Source of the DNA: Streptomyces sp. f51 | GTDB lineage: Bacteria; Actinomycetota; Actinomycetes; Streptomycetales; Streptomycetaceae | Assembly (NCBI RefSeq): GCF_037940415.1 | Contig: NZ_CP149798.1 | Coordinates: 5,303,001 to 5,367,000, forward strand | Reading direction: 5' to 3' | Length of the DNA: 64,000 nt | Shown here: positions 1 through 7,873 of the stretch, in pieces | Layout: every line of letters begins with the position of its first letter | How positions within the stretch are numbered: the first letter of the stretch is position 1 | Program-made: the position numbers and the translations under genes | The notes under the pieces: generated by a model | The model's input: the letters and a program-made list of their open reading frames with translations, nothing else | Told to the model about the DNA's origin: nothing | Databases searched by the model: none

Positions 1-81
1 GAGGTCCTCGCGCCGGCGGAGGCCCGGCGGGAGCTGGCGGCGACGGCCGCGGCCATCAGCGCGGTGTACGACGGGGGTTGA
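1..81 (+). CDS. C-terminal end of an unknown protein (partial)
   Basis: An open frame enters from the left edge and ends in TGA at 79-81, giving the last 26 residues of a protein. The tail is alanine-rich and looks helical. It is too short to assign to a family. The frame is consistent with the high third-position GC of the neighbouring genes, so it is probably the real end of an upstream gene. Confidence 0.5.
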   Translation, partial: EVLAPAEARRELAATAAAISAVYDGG

Positions 82-216
82 GCGCCCGGCGCCGGGCCGC
101 GCCGCACAGCAAGACACAGCCTCGGCACAGCGCGGCCCTACGTGGATCTGGTCCGCTGTCTCCCGCTCGTCCGGCTCTCGTCGGCCGACCCACGTGACCT
201 GACCGGGAGTTGCCCC

Positions 217-606
217 ATGAACCGTCGTGCACGACTCGTTCCCCTCGTCGCCCTCCTCGCGCTCTCGCCCCTCCTCGCGGCCTGTGGCTCGGGCGGCTCG
301 TCGTCCTCGGACGGCACCGGCTCCGGAGGGCGGAACTGCACCCGCCCGTCCGGGATGCCGAGCGGCGGGCCCGGCGGCCGTCCCGGCGGCGCCCCCACGG
401 GCATGCCCTCGCGGTCCGGCACCCCCTCGGGCGTGCCCACCGGGAAGGCACCCTCCGGGTTCCCCTCGGGCATGCCGAGCGGCGCTCCCGGCGGTGGCAC
501 GGGCGGTGGCACGGGCGGGGGCCAGGGCGGCGGCGAGGGCGGCTGCGGCGGCCCCAGCGGCGGCCAGACGGGCCAGAGCCAGGGCCAGGGCCAGGGCCAA
601 GGCTGA
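217..606 (+). CDS. small Gly/Pro-rich lipoprotein
   Basis: This 129-residue protein starts with a short basic N-terminus and a hydrophobic stretch ending in the lipobox LLAAC, so it should be exported, lipidated on that cysteine and anchored outside the membrane. The mature part is low complexity: Ser/Gly-rich, then a region full of PSG, GMPSG and PGG steps, then Gly/Gln repeats (GQGQGQ) at the C-terminus. There are two cysteines in the mature region. ATG 217 is chosen because it gives a proper signal peptide and follows GGGAG; an in-frame ATG at 142 would place 25 extra residues before the signal. The function is unknown; the sequence suggests an unstructured cell-wall linker or decoration. 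Confidence 0.7.
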   Translation: MNRRARLVPLVALLALSPLLAACGSGGSSSSDGTGSGGRNCTRPSGMPSGGPGGRPGGAPTGMPSRSGTPSGVPTGKAPSGFPSGMPSGAPGGGTGGGTGGGQGGGEGGCGGPSGGQTGQSQGQGQGQG

Positions 607-703
607 GAGCCGGGCCCGGACAGGGCCGACCACCCCTGGGGCGTGGCCCGGCACGAGGCTCCTCGCGGTACAGCCCCGTGCCCGGGCCGGGCCGCCGCGG
701 CGG

Positions 704-1330
704 TCAGCCGAGCCAGTGGTGGCGGCCGATGCTGATCAGCCGCATCTGACGGCTCGCGACCCCGGCCACCCGCTCGCGCTCCTCCTCGGAGCCGTCCAGC
801 GCCTCCAGGAACGCCGAGGCGGCCATCAGCATGTGGTCGACGTACAGCCCCGCCAGCATCAGCAGATCGTCCCGGCTCCACCCCGCCGACTCGGGGTGCT
901 CGGCCAGCGCGTCGCGGACCTCCTCGGCGAACCGGGCCAGCTGCTCGCGGATCGCGTCCCGCACCGGCTGGACCCCGCCGTGCCGCTCGCGCGCGATGAA
1001 GCGGACGTGCGCCGGGTGCGCCCCGACGTGGTGGGCGATCAGTTCCACGGCACGGCCGATGCGTTCGTCGCTGTCGCCGGCCGTGGACACGATGTCCTCG
1101 ATCATCGGGTGCAGGCTGCCGAGCGCCTCCTCGACCAGCGCCGCGCCGAGATCCGCCGTCGAGCGGAAGTGCCGGTAGAAGGCGGTCGGGGCGACTCCCA
1201 CGGCGCGGGTGACCTCCCGCAGCCCCAGGCTGCTCAGGCTCTGGTCCTCCAGGAGCCCCAACGCCGCGTCCAGCAGCGCCTGCCGGGTCTTCTGCTTCTG
1301 CGCCTGGCGGATGCCGAGAGTGTGACTCAT
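704..1330 (-). CDS. TetR family transcriptional regulator
   Basis: This is a 208-residue TetR-type repressor. The N-terminal HTH (about residues 15-60) contains the recognition region VGVAPTAFYRHF typical of TetR proteins, and the rest is a helical ligand-binding domain. The N-terminus and HTH resemble the lipid-gene-associated FabR-like group, but the ligand is not evident. The gene is divergent from the small membrane gene at 1516, and the space between holds a 12-bp inverted repeat (1390-1401/1418-1429) that is a good candidate operator. Confidence 0.85.
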   Translation of the reverse strand: MSHTLGIRQAQKQKTRQALLDAALGLLEDQSLSSLGLREVTRAVGVAPTAFYRHFRSTADLGAALVEEALGSLHPMIEDIVSTAGDSDERIGRAVELIAHHVGAHPAHVRFIARERHGGVQPVRDAIREQLARFAEEVRDALAEHPESAGWSRDDLLMLAGLYVDHMLMAASAFLEALDGSEEERERVAGVASRQMRLISIGRHHWLG

Positions 1331-1389
1331 GCCATGCAGTTAACAACTGTTCTCTGGAATTTTAAAGCCGTGGGGCACGCTAGACTCAA

Positions 1390-1429
1390 GAGTCAGTGAA
1401 CAAGTGTTACTACAACCGTTCACTGAGTC
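1390..1429. promoter_or_regulatory. candidate operator of the divergent TetR
   Basis: The arms GAGTCAGTGAAC (1390-1401) and GTTCACTGAGTC (1418-1429) are inverted copies matching at 11 of 12 positions with a 16-bp spacer. A weaker repeat, CAGTT/AACTG, lies at 1337-1349 just in front of the tetR start. The location between tetR and the divergent small gene fits autoregulation plus control of 1516. Confidence 0.5.
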
Positions 1430-1515
1430 GTCAAGTCCCGGAAACAACGGGCCCTCACCGTTGAGGTGCCGGACGTTCCAGGACCGGACTTCGAGACTTC
1501 TTCGAGAGGCATCCC

Positions 1516-1683
1516 ATGCTGTTCCTCGTCGCCGCACTCCTGCTGCTCGGCGTTGTGATGGGTTCCGTGGCGCACGCGCCGCTGACCGTCAGCCTCGCCG
1601 CCGCGGCCGTCATCGGCGTCTGGCTGATCGTCTTCGCGCTGCGCGAGCGCGGGGCCCGCCGGCGCCACTCCTCCGCCAACTGA
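1516..1683 (+). CDS. 55-residue membrane protein
   Basis: ATG 1516 follows AGAGG and opens a 55-codon frame ending in TGA at 1681-1683. The product has two adjacent hydrophobic stretches (about residues 1-20 and 24-42) and a basic tail RERGARRRHSS, predicting a small membrane protein with a cytoplasmic C-terminus. No family is recognised. It lies directly downstream of the candidate TetR operator and is the first gene of a likely unit with 1761-2105. Confidence 0.55.
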   Translation: MLFLVAALLLLGVVMGSVAHAPLTVSLAAAAVIGVWLIVFALRERGARRRHSSAN

Positions 1684-1745
1684 CCGTTGGTCCCGCACCA
1701 TTGCCGACCGGCCGTTGGTCCCACCCCGCACCGACTGACCGTTGG
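1684..1745 (+). repeat. three CCGTTGG direct repeats at 27-28 bp spacing
   Basis: CCGTTGG occurs at 1684-1690, 1712-1718 and 1739-1745, the first two followed by TCCC. The spacing of 28 and 27 bp is regular. The block fills the gap between the 55-residue gene and the DUF4190-like gene and ends about 15 bases before the latter's start. It may be a degenerate tandem duplication or a binding site array. Confidence 0.4.
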
Positions 1746-1760
1746 GAGCTGATTCACGTC

Positions 1761-2105
1761 ATGGAACTCACCACGCGAACCACCGGCACGACCCGCAGCA
1801 CCGGCACGACCCGTCCCGCCCGTGCCACCGGCACGCCCCGCACCACCGAGGCGGCCGCCGTGCGCCGGACCGGAGTCAAGGACGCGGACGGCATGGCCGT
1901 CGCCTCCTTCGTCCTCGGCCTGCTCGGCCTGCTCGTGCTGAACGTCTTCCTCGGCCCCGTCGCCATCGCCCTCGCCTCCGTCGCCCTCTGGCGCGGAACG
2001 GCCCGCCGGGGCCGCGCCTTCCTCGGCCTCGGCCTGGGAATCGCCGACCTGGCCGTCCTGGTCGCCTTCATGCAGTTCGACAACACGGTGTCCTGGAGCT
2101 TCTGA
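1761..2105 (+). CDS. DUF4190-like membrane protein
   Basis: This 114-residue protein has a Thr/Arg-rich low-complexity N-terminus (repeats of TTGTTRS type) followed by two membrane segments: ASFVLGLLGLLVLNVFLGPVAIALA (in two blocks around residues 46-72) and a second after a GRAFLGLGLGIA turn. The spacing and the Gly-rich turn match the DUF4190 family seen throughout actinomycetes. Function is unknown. It may share a transcript with the small gene at 1516. Confidence 0.65.
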   Translation: MELTTRTTGTTRSTGTTRPARATGTPRTTEAAAVRRTGVKDADGMAVASFVLGLLGLLVLNVFLGPVAIALASVALWRGTARRGRAFLGLGLGIADLAVLVAFMQFDNTVSWSF

Positions 2106-2163
2106 GACGGCGACGGCAGCCGGGGCTCCGGGCACGGAGCCGGCCGTCCGGCCGCGAGGGGCG

Positions 2164-2197
2164 GGGGACGAGGGGGAGCGGGGGACGAGGGGGAGCG
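2164..2197 (+). repeat. perfect 17-bp tandem duplication upstream of the cysteine desulfurase
   Basis: The unit GGGGACGAGGGGGAGCG occurs twice head to tail, at 2164-2180 and 2181-2197. It ends six bases before the probable -10 box of the cysteine desulfurase gene, so it occupies the -15 to -45 region of that promoter. Confidence 0.7.
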
Positions 2198-2203
2198 GGC
2201 CCG

Positions 2204-2209
2204 TAGAAT
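2204..2209 (+). promoter_or_regulatory. probable -10 box of the cysteine desulfurase gene
   Basis: TAGAAT matches the Streptomyces -10 consensus and ends 10 bases before ATG 2220. No Shine-Dalgarno sequence lies in between, so the transcript is likely leaderless or nearly so. Confidence 0.5.
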
Positions 2210-2219
2210 CGAGCCCACC

Positions 2220-3389
2220 ATGGCTTACCTCGACCACGCCGCGACCACGCCCATGCTTCCCGAGGCAGTAGAGGCCCTGACCGCCCGGCTGACCGTCACG
2301 GGCAACGCCTCCTCCCTCCACGCCGCCGGCCGCACCGCACGGCGTGCGGTCGAGGAGGCCCGCGAGACCCTGGCGGACGCCCTCGGCGCGCGCCCCAGCG
2401 AGGTGGTCCTCACCTCCGGCGGCACCGAGGCGGACAACCTCGCGGTGAAGGGCCTGTACTGGTCCCGCAGGGACGCCGATCCGGCCCGTACCCGCGTCCT
2501 GGCGAGCCCCGTCGAGCACCACGCCGTCCTCGACGCCGTCCACTGGCTCGGCGAGCACGAGGGCGCCACGGTCGAGTACCTTCCCGTCGACGCGTACGGC
2601 CGTGTCCACCCCGGCGCCCTGCGCGAGGCCGTCGCCCGCAACCCCGACGACGTCGCCCTCGCCACGGTCATGTGGGCCAACAATGAGATCGGCACCCTCA
2701 TGCCGGTGCGTGAACTGGCCGACGTCGCGGCCGAGTTCGGGATCCCGCTGCACGCCGACGCGGTCCAGGCGTTCGGCCAGGTCCCCGTCGACTTCGCGGC
2801 CTCGGGCCTCGCCGCGATGACGGTCTCCGGCCACAAGATCGGCGGCCCCTACGGCATCGGCGCGCTCCTCCTGGGCCGCGAGTACAGCCCCGTGCCCGTG
2901 CTCCACGGCGGCGGCCAGGAGCGACACGTCCGCTCCGGCACGCTCGACGTGCCCGGCGTCGTCTCCTTCGCGGTCGCCGGGCGGCTGGCCGCCGAACGGC
3001 GCGAGTGGTTCGCCACCGAGATCGGCGCCCTGCGCGACGACCTCGTCGACGCCGTCCTCAAGGCCGTGCCCGACGCGATCCTCGGCGGCGACCCGGCACC
3101 CGGGGGCCGGCTGCCCGCCAACGCGCACTTCACGTTCCCGGGCTGCGAGGGCGACTCGCTGCTCCTGCTGCTCGACGCGCAGGGCATCGAGTGCTCCACC
3201 GGCTCGGCCTGCACGGCGGGGGTCGCCCAGCCGAGCCATGTCCTCCTCGCCACCGGCACCGACCCGGACCTCGCCAGGGGCACCCTGCGCTTCTCCCTCG
3301 GCCACACCTCCACCCGGGCGGACGTGGCGGCCGTGGCGCGCGCGATCGGCCCGGCGGTGGAACGGGCGCGCAGGGCGGGCCTGACCTGA
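2220..3389 (+). CDS. cysteine desulfurase (NifS/IscS type)
   Basis: This 389-residue PLP enzyme removes sulfur from cysteine as a persulfide, giving alanine. The family start YLDHAATTP is present. The PLP lysine is K206 in SGHKIGG, and the persulfide cysteine is C331 in STGSACTAG, in the short group I loop. The gene sits two genes before mnmA, which uses the persulfide for tRNA thiolation, so tRNA 2-thiouridine synthesis is a likely main use, with Fe-S assembly as a second. ATG 2220 is the only start near the family N-terminus. Confidence 0.93.
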   Translation: MAYLDHAATTPMLPEAVEALTARLTVTGNASSLHAAGRTARRAVEEARETLADALGARPSEVVLTSGGTEADNLAVKGLYWSRRDADPARTRVLASPVEHHAVLDAVHWLGEHEGATVEYLPVDAYGRVHPGALREAVARNPDDVALATVMWANNEIGTLMPVRELADVAAEFGIPLHADAVQAFGQVPVDFAASGLAAMTVSGHKIGGPYGIGALLLGREYSPVPVLHGGGQERHVRSGTLDVPGVVSFAVAGRLAAERREWFATEIGALRDDLVDAVLKAVPDAILGGDPAPGGRLPANAHFTFPGCEGDSLLLLLDAQGIECSTGSACTAGVAQPSHVLLATGTDPDLARGTLRFSLGHTSTRADVAAVARAIGPAVERARRAGLT

Positions 3390-3447
3390 CCCGGGCCGGT
3401 CGGCCCGGCCCGGGATCCGGGCGCCGGGAAGTGCCGGGGAACCCTCG

Positions 3448-4118
3448 TCAGGCCCGGGCCGACCGGGCCCGCCGCACGAGCCGTATGTACCGGTCCCAGT
3501 GCCCGGGACCTCGACGTGGCCGATGATGTGCTCGCGGTCCACCGGGATGCCGTACCGGCCGCATATCCCGGCCGTCAGCCGCGCCGAGGCCTCGTACATC
3601 GCGTCCGTGAACGAGGAGGGGCGGTCGACGAAGCCCTCGTGCTCGATGCCGACGCTGCGTTCGTTGTACGCGCGGTTGCCCGCGTGGAAGGCCACGTCCA
3701 GCTCGCGGATCATCTGGGTGACGTGACCGTCCCTGCGGACGACATAGTGAGCGGCCGCCCCGTGCCGGGGATCCTGGAACACCCGCACCGCGCTCGCGAA
3801 ACTGCCCTGGGTGACATGCACGACCACGCGGTCTATGACGTAGTCGGCGGGGCGGTCCGCCCGCCGCCAGTTCGCCGCCGAGGCCGCCACCCACTGCGCG
3901 CCCCGGAAGTCCACGGCCCCCGCGACGCGCGCCTTCTCCACACCCGGCAGCCGCCACCACAGATGCGACAGCTCCTCGCGGGCGAGCCCCGCCGCGCTCA
4001 CGCCGGCCGCCAGACCGCCGATCAGCAGCACCCGCCGCCCGACCGGCCGGTCCGCGTCCTTGGCGCCCCCGGAACCGCCGCTCCGTGACGCTCCCGCCTT
4101 CCCCTTTTTCGCCCCCAT
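3448..4118 (-). pseudogene. N-acetylmuramoyl-L-alanine amidase, frameshifted near the C-terminus
   Basis: From ATG 4118 the frame encodes an Amidase_2 protein with a twin-arginine-like signal (GRRVLLIGGLAAGVSAAG, about residues 27-44), the first zinc-ligand histidine in VVVHVTQGS, and GIPVDREHIIGHVEVPG. Family members then continue through a TDHTDPG-type segment that supplies the last zinc ligand. Here that segment is missing, and the usual ending HWDRYIRLVRRARSARA appears in another frame, stopping at 3448-3450. The distance from start to that stop is 671 bases, not a multiple of three. Without the shift, the original frame stays open far into the antisense of the cysteine desulfurase gene. 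Either a small deletion has inactivated the gene or a GC hairpin was misread. Confidence 0.75.
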
Positions 4119-4178
4119 GCGATCTTCAACGGATACTCGCGGGTTCCGGTTCCCGCGGCCCCGTACCCTGGAGGGGTT

Positions 4179-5300
4179 ATGACTGACACCTCGCAGCGCC
4201 CCCTCCGCGTCCTCGCCGCCATGTCGGGCGGAGTGGACTCCGCCGTAGCCGCCGCCCGTGCCGCCGAGGCAGGGCACGACGTGACGGGCGTTCACCTCGC
4301 CCTCTCGGCGAACCCGCAGTCGTTCCGGACCGGAGCGCGCGGCTGCTGCACCATCGAGGACTCGCGCGACGCCCGCCGGGCCGCCGACGTCATCGGCATC
4401 CCGTTCTACGTCTGGGACCTCGCCGAGCGCTTCCGCGAGGACGTCGTCGAGGACTTCATCGCCGAGTACGAGGCCGGGCGCACCCCGAACCCCTGCCTGC
4501 GCTGCAACGAGAAGATCAAGTTCGCCGCCCTGCTGGACAAGGCGCTCGCGCTGGGCTTCGACGCGGTCTGCACCGGCCACTACGCGCAGGTGATCGTCCG
4601 CGAGGACGGCACGCGCGAGCTGCACCGGGCCTCCGACATGGCCAAGGACCAGTCGTACGTCCTCGGTGTCCTGGACGACCGCCAGCTCGCCCACGCGCTG
4701 TTCCCGCTCGGCGACACGGTCACCACCAAGGACGAGATCCGCGCCGAGGCCGAGCGGCGGGGCCTGGCCGTCGCCAAGAAGCCGGACTCGCACGACATCT
4801 GCTTCATCGCCGACGGCGACACCCAGGGCTTCCTCGCGGACCGGCTCGGCAAGGCCGAGGGCGACATCGTCGACGAGGCCGGCCTCAGGATCGGCACCCA
4901 CGAGGGCGCGTACGGCTTCACGATCGGCCAGCGCAAGGGACTGCGCATCGGCACCCCGGCCGCCGACGGCAAGCCCCGCTACGTCCTCGACATCTCGCCG
5001 GTGAACAACACGGTCACCGTGGGCCCGGCCGCCTCCCTGGACGTGTCCGCGCTGACCGCGATCAAGCCCCGCTGGTGCGGCGCGGCCCCCACCGGCCCCG
5101 GCACCTACACCGCCCAGCTCCGCGCCCACGGCGGCGAGACCGAGGTGAACGCCGAGCTGGTGGACGGCGAACTGCGGGTCACCTTCACCGAGCCGGTCCG
5201 CGGTGTCGCCCCCGGCCAGGCGATCGTCCTGTACGACGACACCCGCGTGGTCGGCTCGGCGACGATCGCGACGACCACCCGCGCGACGGCGGACGTCTAG
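4179..5300 (+). CDS. mnmA: tRNA-specific 2-thiouridylase MnmA
   Basis: MnmA (373 residues) installs 2-thiouridine at U34 of Lys, Glu and Gln tRNAs using ATP and a cysteine-derived persulfide. The PP-loop SGGVDS is at residues 16-21. The catalytic pair is C106 in NPCLRCN and C208 in HDICFIADGD. The actinobacterial insertion GARGCCTIEDSRDARR is present. TACCCT (4164-4169) lies 9 bases before the ATG and overlaps with GGAGGGG, so the mRNA may be nearly leaderless. The cysteine desulfurase upstream is the expected sulfur donor. Confidence 0.97.
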   Translation: MTDTSQRPLRVLAAMSGGVDSAVAAARAAEAGHDVTGVHLALSANPQSFRTGARGCCTIEDSRDARRAADVIGIPFYVWDLAERFREDVVEDFIAEYEAGRTPNPCLRCNEKIKFAALLDKALALGFDAVCTGHYAQVIVREDGTRELHRASDMAKDQSYVLGVLDDRQLAHALFPLGDTVTTKDEIRAEAERRGLAVAKKPDSHDICFIADGDTQGFLADRLGKAEGDIVDEAGLRIGTHEGAYGFTIGQRKGLRIGTPAADGKPRYVLDISPVNNTVTVGPAASLDVSALTAIKPRWCGAAPTGPGTYTAQLRAHGGETEVNAELVDGELRVTFTEPVRGVAPGQAIVLYDDTRVVGSATIATTTRATADV

Positions 5301-5337
5301 GAGCCGGACACGCCCCGGGCCGGGCCGACGGGCCGGC

Positions 5338-6123
5338 CTAGGCGTCCGTGCCGAAGAACTCCGCCAGGACCGGGGCGAGCGCCACGGGATCGACCATGTG
5401 GGTCTGCCCCGCCAGCGTGCGGTACGACCCCTTCGGCGCCGCCTCCGCGACGGTCCGGGCCGCCTCGCGCATCCACGCGGGGCTCGCGTCGCCCGCGACC
5501 GACAGCAGCGGCACGGAGAGCGCGGCCAGCCGTTCCCGGGGCACCCGGTTCTCGCCCATCGCGGCGTCGTCGTACGCCAGGGTCGGCGCGAGGGCCTCCA
5601 TGCCGGGCCAGGCGTGGGACATGCGCACCCCGGCGATCATCTCCGGGGGTGTGCCCACGAGGGCCAGGAACAGCTCGACCGCCTCGCCGCGCCGGTCCTG
5701 CCCGAGCAGTTCGGTCAGCCGCCGGGTGTACTCCGTCCGCCGCCTGCCCGCCGTCTCGTCGACGGCGAACGGCGTCTCGTAGACCGCGACCTCGCGGACG
5801 GGCAGCCCGCTCATCGCCGCCTCCAGGGCCAGCGCGCCTCCCGAGGAGATGCCGTACAGCGCCGCGCCGCCCCCGCAGACCTCGATCAGCGCCGCGATGT
5901 CCTCGACCTCACGGGCCACCGCGAACGGTGCCGTGTCACCGCTGCCGCCGCGGCCACGCCGGTCGTAGGTGACCGCGGCGAAGCGGTCCGAGAGGGCCTC
6001 GGCGAGGGGCGCCAGCGTGGCGCCCGTGCACATGGCGCCCCCGACCAGGACGACCGCGGGGCCCTCACCGTGCCGTTCGTACGCGATCGTGGTGCCGTCG
6101 CGCGAGATCGTCTTCTTGTCCAT
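5338..6123 (-). CDS. alpha/beta hydrolase
   Basis: The 261-residue protein has the alpha/beta-hydrolase fold: an oxyanion-region VLVGGAMCTG, YDRRGRGGSGD, nucleophile elbow GISSGG (Ser), an acid in SVAGDASP, and histidine in AGQTHMVDP. The usual HG oxyanion motif is replaced by GGAM. ATG 6123 is preferred because it places the fold at the N-terminus; an upstream ATG at 6240 would add 39 non-conserved residues and overlap the DUF427 gene. The substrate cannot be told from the sequence. It reads toward mnmA and is convergent with it. Confidence 0.8.
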   Translation of the reverse strand: MDKKTISRDGTTIAYERHGEGPAVVLVGGAMCTGATLAPLAEALSDRFAAVTYDRRGRGGSGDTAPFAVAREVEDIAALIEVCGGGAALYGISSGGALALEAAMSGLPVREVAVYETPFAVDETAGRRRTEYTRRLTELLGQDRRGEAVELFLALVGTPPEMIAGVRMSHAWPGMEALAPTLAYDDAAMGENRVPRERLAALSVPLLSVAGDASPAWMREAARTVAEAAPKGSYRTLAGQTHMVDPVALAPVLAEFFGTDA

Positions 6124-6187
6124 GTCCGAAGAGACTGCCGGGTCGGCGGGAACTCGTCGTGTCACCACGCCCGCGCCCGGCCGGATC

Positions 6188-6511
6188 TCAGGACACGTCC
6201 GTCTCGTAGAAGCAGAGGTGGTCCCTGATCTCGGCGACATCGGGCTTGGGATCGGGATAGGCCCACACCAGGTCGGCGGCGCCGGGACGGGACCAGTAGG
6301 ACGCGGTGCCCTTGAACGGGCAGTACGTGTGGGTGTCGGAGGGCGTCAGCAGATCCAGTCTGACGTCCTCGGGCGGGAGGTAGTAGCGCACCGGACAGCC
6401 CGTCTCGCGCAGCACCAGGGGGCGGTCGCTCTCCGCCAGGACCTGTCCGCCGTGCACGACGCGGACGTGCCGCGCTTCCCGCTCGATGGTGATCGTGTGT
6501 CCTTCAGCCAT
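6188..6511 (-). CDS. DUF427 domain protein
   Basis: This 107-residue protein carries the DUF427 pattern, with VRYYLPPEDV, the CPFKGTASYWS block and LCFYETDV near the end. DUF427 proteins are small beta-barrel proteins of unknown activity, common in actinomycetes and fungi. It is transcribed in the same direction as the alpha/beta hydrolase, with a 64-bp gap, and is divergent from the LOG-like gene. Confidence 0.85.
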   Translation of the reverse strand: MAEGHTITIEREARHVRVVHGGQVLAESDRPLVLRETGCPVRYYLPPEDVRLDLLTPSDTHTYCPFKGTASYWSRPGAADLVWAYPDPKPDVAEIRDHLCFYETDVS

Positions 6512-6561
6512 ACTCGGAAAGCGCTCGCGGGCCCCGATTCGTTCCCGCGTACCGTGAAGCC

Positions 6562-7101
6562 ATGAACATCTGTGTCTTCCTCTCCGCCGCCGACCTCGAC
6601 GACCGCTACACGCGCCCCGCGCGGGAGTTCGCCGAACTCCTCGGCAAGGGCGGCCACACCCTCGTGTGGGGCGGCTCCGACGTTGGGCTGATGAAGGTCG
6701 TCGCCGACGGAGTGCAGGAGGCGGGCGGACGGCTGGTGGGCGTCTCCGTGGAGTTCCTCGCCGCCAAGGCGCGCCCCGGCGCCGACGAGATGGTCGTCGC
6801 GCGCGACCTGGCCGAGCGCAAGGCGCTGCTCCTGGCGAAGGCCGACGCGGTGGTCGTCATGGTCGGAGGCACCGGCACCCTGGACGAGGCGACCGAGATC
6901 CTGGAGCTGAAGAAGCACGGGAAGACCGACAAGCCGGTGGTCCTGCTCAACACGGCCGGTTTCTACGACGGGCTCAGGGAGCAGTTCCTGCGGATGGACG
7001 CCGAGGGCTTCCTGCCGGTTCCGCTCACCGACCTGGTGTTCTTCGCCGAGGAGCCGGTGGGCGCGCTGGCCTACCTGGAGGAGAGCACCGGCACCGTCTG
7101 A
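6562..7101 (+). CDS. LOG-like Rossmann-fold protein (TIGR00730 group)
   Basis: The 179-residue protein shows the LOG/lysine-decarboxylase-like fold: the start MNICVFLSAA, GGSDVGLM, the AERKALLLAKAD helix with the Arg/Lys pair, and VGGTGTLDEATEIL in place of the usual PGGxGTxxE. LOG enzymes release cytokinins from nucleotide monophosphates, but in bacteria most members act as nucleotide phosphoribohydrolases with unknown main substrate. The proline before GG is replaced by valine, so activity should not be assumed. TACCGT at 6550-6555 is 6 bases from the start with no Shine-Dalgarno, suggesting a leaderless mRNA. Confidence 0.8.
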   Translation: MNICVFLSAADLDDRYTRPAREFAELLGKGGHTLVWGGSDVGLMKVVADGVQEAGGRLVGVSVEFLAAKARPGADEMVVARDLAERKALLLAKADAVVVMVGGTGTLDEATEILELKKHGKTDKPVVLLNTAGFYDGLREQFLRMDAEGFLPVPLTDLVFFAEEPVGALAYLEESTGTV

Positions 7102-7153
7102 GACACCGGCACCTGGTCGGTGGCCGGCCTCCGGTGATGCGAGCATGGCGTCC

Positions 7154-7843
7154 ATGGCTACACATGTGATCACCGGGGCCGGTTCCGGCATCGGCGCGGC
7201 CGTCGCCCGCCGTCTGCACGCGCGCGGGGACGAACTCGTGCTCCACGCGCGCGACGCCGGCCGCGCGAAGGAGCTGGCCGCCGCGTTCCCCGGCGCGAAG
7301 ACCCTCGTCGGCGACCTGGCGGACCCCGACAAGCTCTCCTGGGCGTTCTCGCACCAGGCGCTCCCCGGCCGGGTCGACTCCCTGCTGCACATCGCGGGCG
7401 TGGTCGACCTCGGCCCGGTCGGAGAACTGACCCCGAAGTCCTGGCGCCATCAGCTCAACGTCAACCTGATCGCCCCCGCCGAGCTGACCCGCCACTTCCT
7501 GCCCCAGCTGCGCGTCTCCCAGGGGCACGTGATCTTCGTCAACTCCGGTGCCGGCCTGAGCGCCCACGCCGACTGGTCCGCCTACGCCGCCTCCAAGCAC
7601 GGCCTGAAGGCCCTCGCCGACTCCCTGCGCCACGAGGAGCACGCGGCCGGGGTCCGGGTGACCTCCGTCTACCCGGGCCGCACCGCAAGCCCCATGCAGG
7701 CCAAGGTCCACCAGCAGGAGGGCAAGGCGTACGACGCCTCGAAGTGGATCGACCCCGAGTCGGTGGCCACGACCATCCTGATGGCGCTCGACCTGCCCCG
7801 GGACGCCGAGGTCAACGATCTGACGGTGCGCCCGGGAGGCTGA
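7154..7843 (+). CDS. short-chain dehydrogenase/reductase
   Basis: This 229-residue classical SDR has the nucleotide-binding motif TGAGSGIG at the N-terminus, HIAGV in place of NNAG, and the active-site set Asn (LNVNLIA), Ser (VNSGAG), Tyr and Lys (YAASK). A proline-glycine turn (YPGRT) follows. ATG 7154 begins directly at the family N-terminus; ATG 7145 would add three residues. The substrate is unknown. Confidence 0.87.
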   Translation: MATHVITGAGSGIGAAVARRLHARGDELVLHARDAGRAKELAAAFPGAKTLVGDLADPDKLSWAFSHQALPGRVDSLLHIAGVVDLGPVGELTPKSWRHQLNVNLIAPAELTRHFLPQLRVSQGHVIFVNSGAGLSAHADWSAYAASKHGLKALADSLRHEEHAAGVRVTSVYPGRTASPMQAKVHQQEGKAYDASKWIDPESVATTILMALDLPRDAEVNDLTVRPGG

Positions 7844-7873
7844 GGCGGACGCGGGATTCCGTAGGCTTCCGGG

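Noticed and set aside
1455..5129. Very long open frame on the minus strand across several genes
   Set aside because: It is antisense to the cysteine desulfurase and mnmA genes and open only because GC-rich sequence lacks stops. Only the amidase section (3448-4118) is real.
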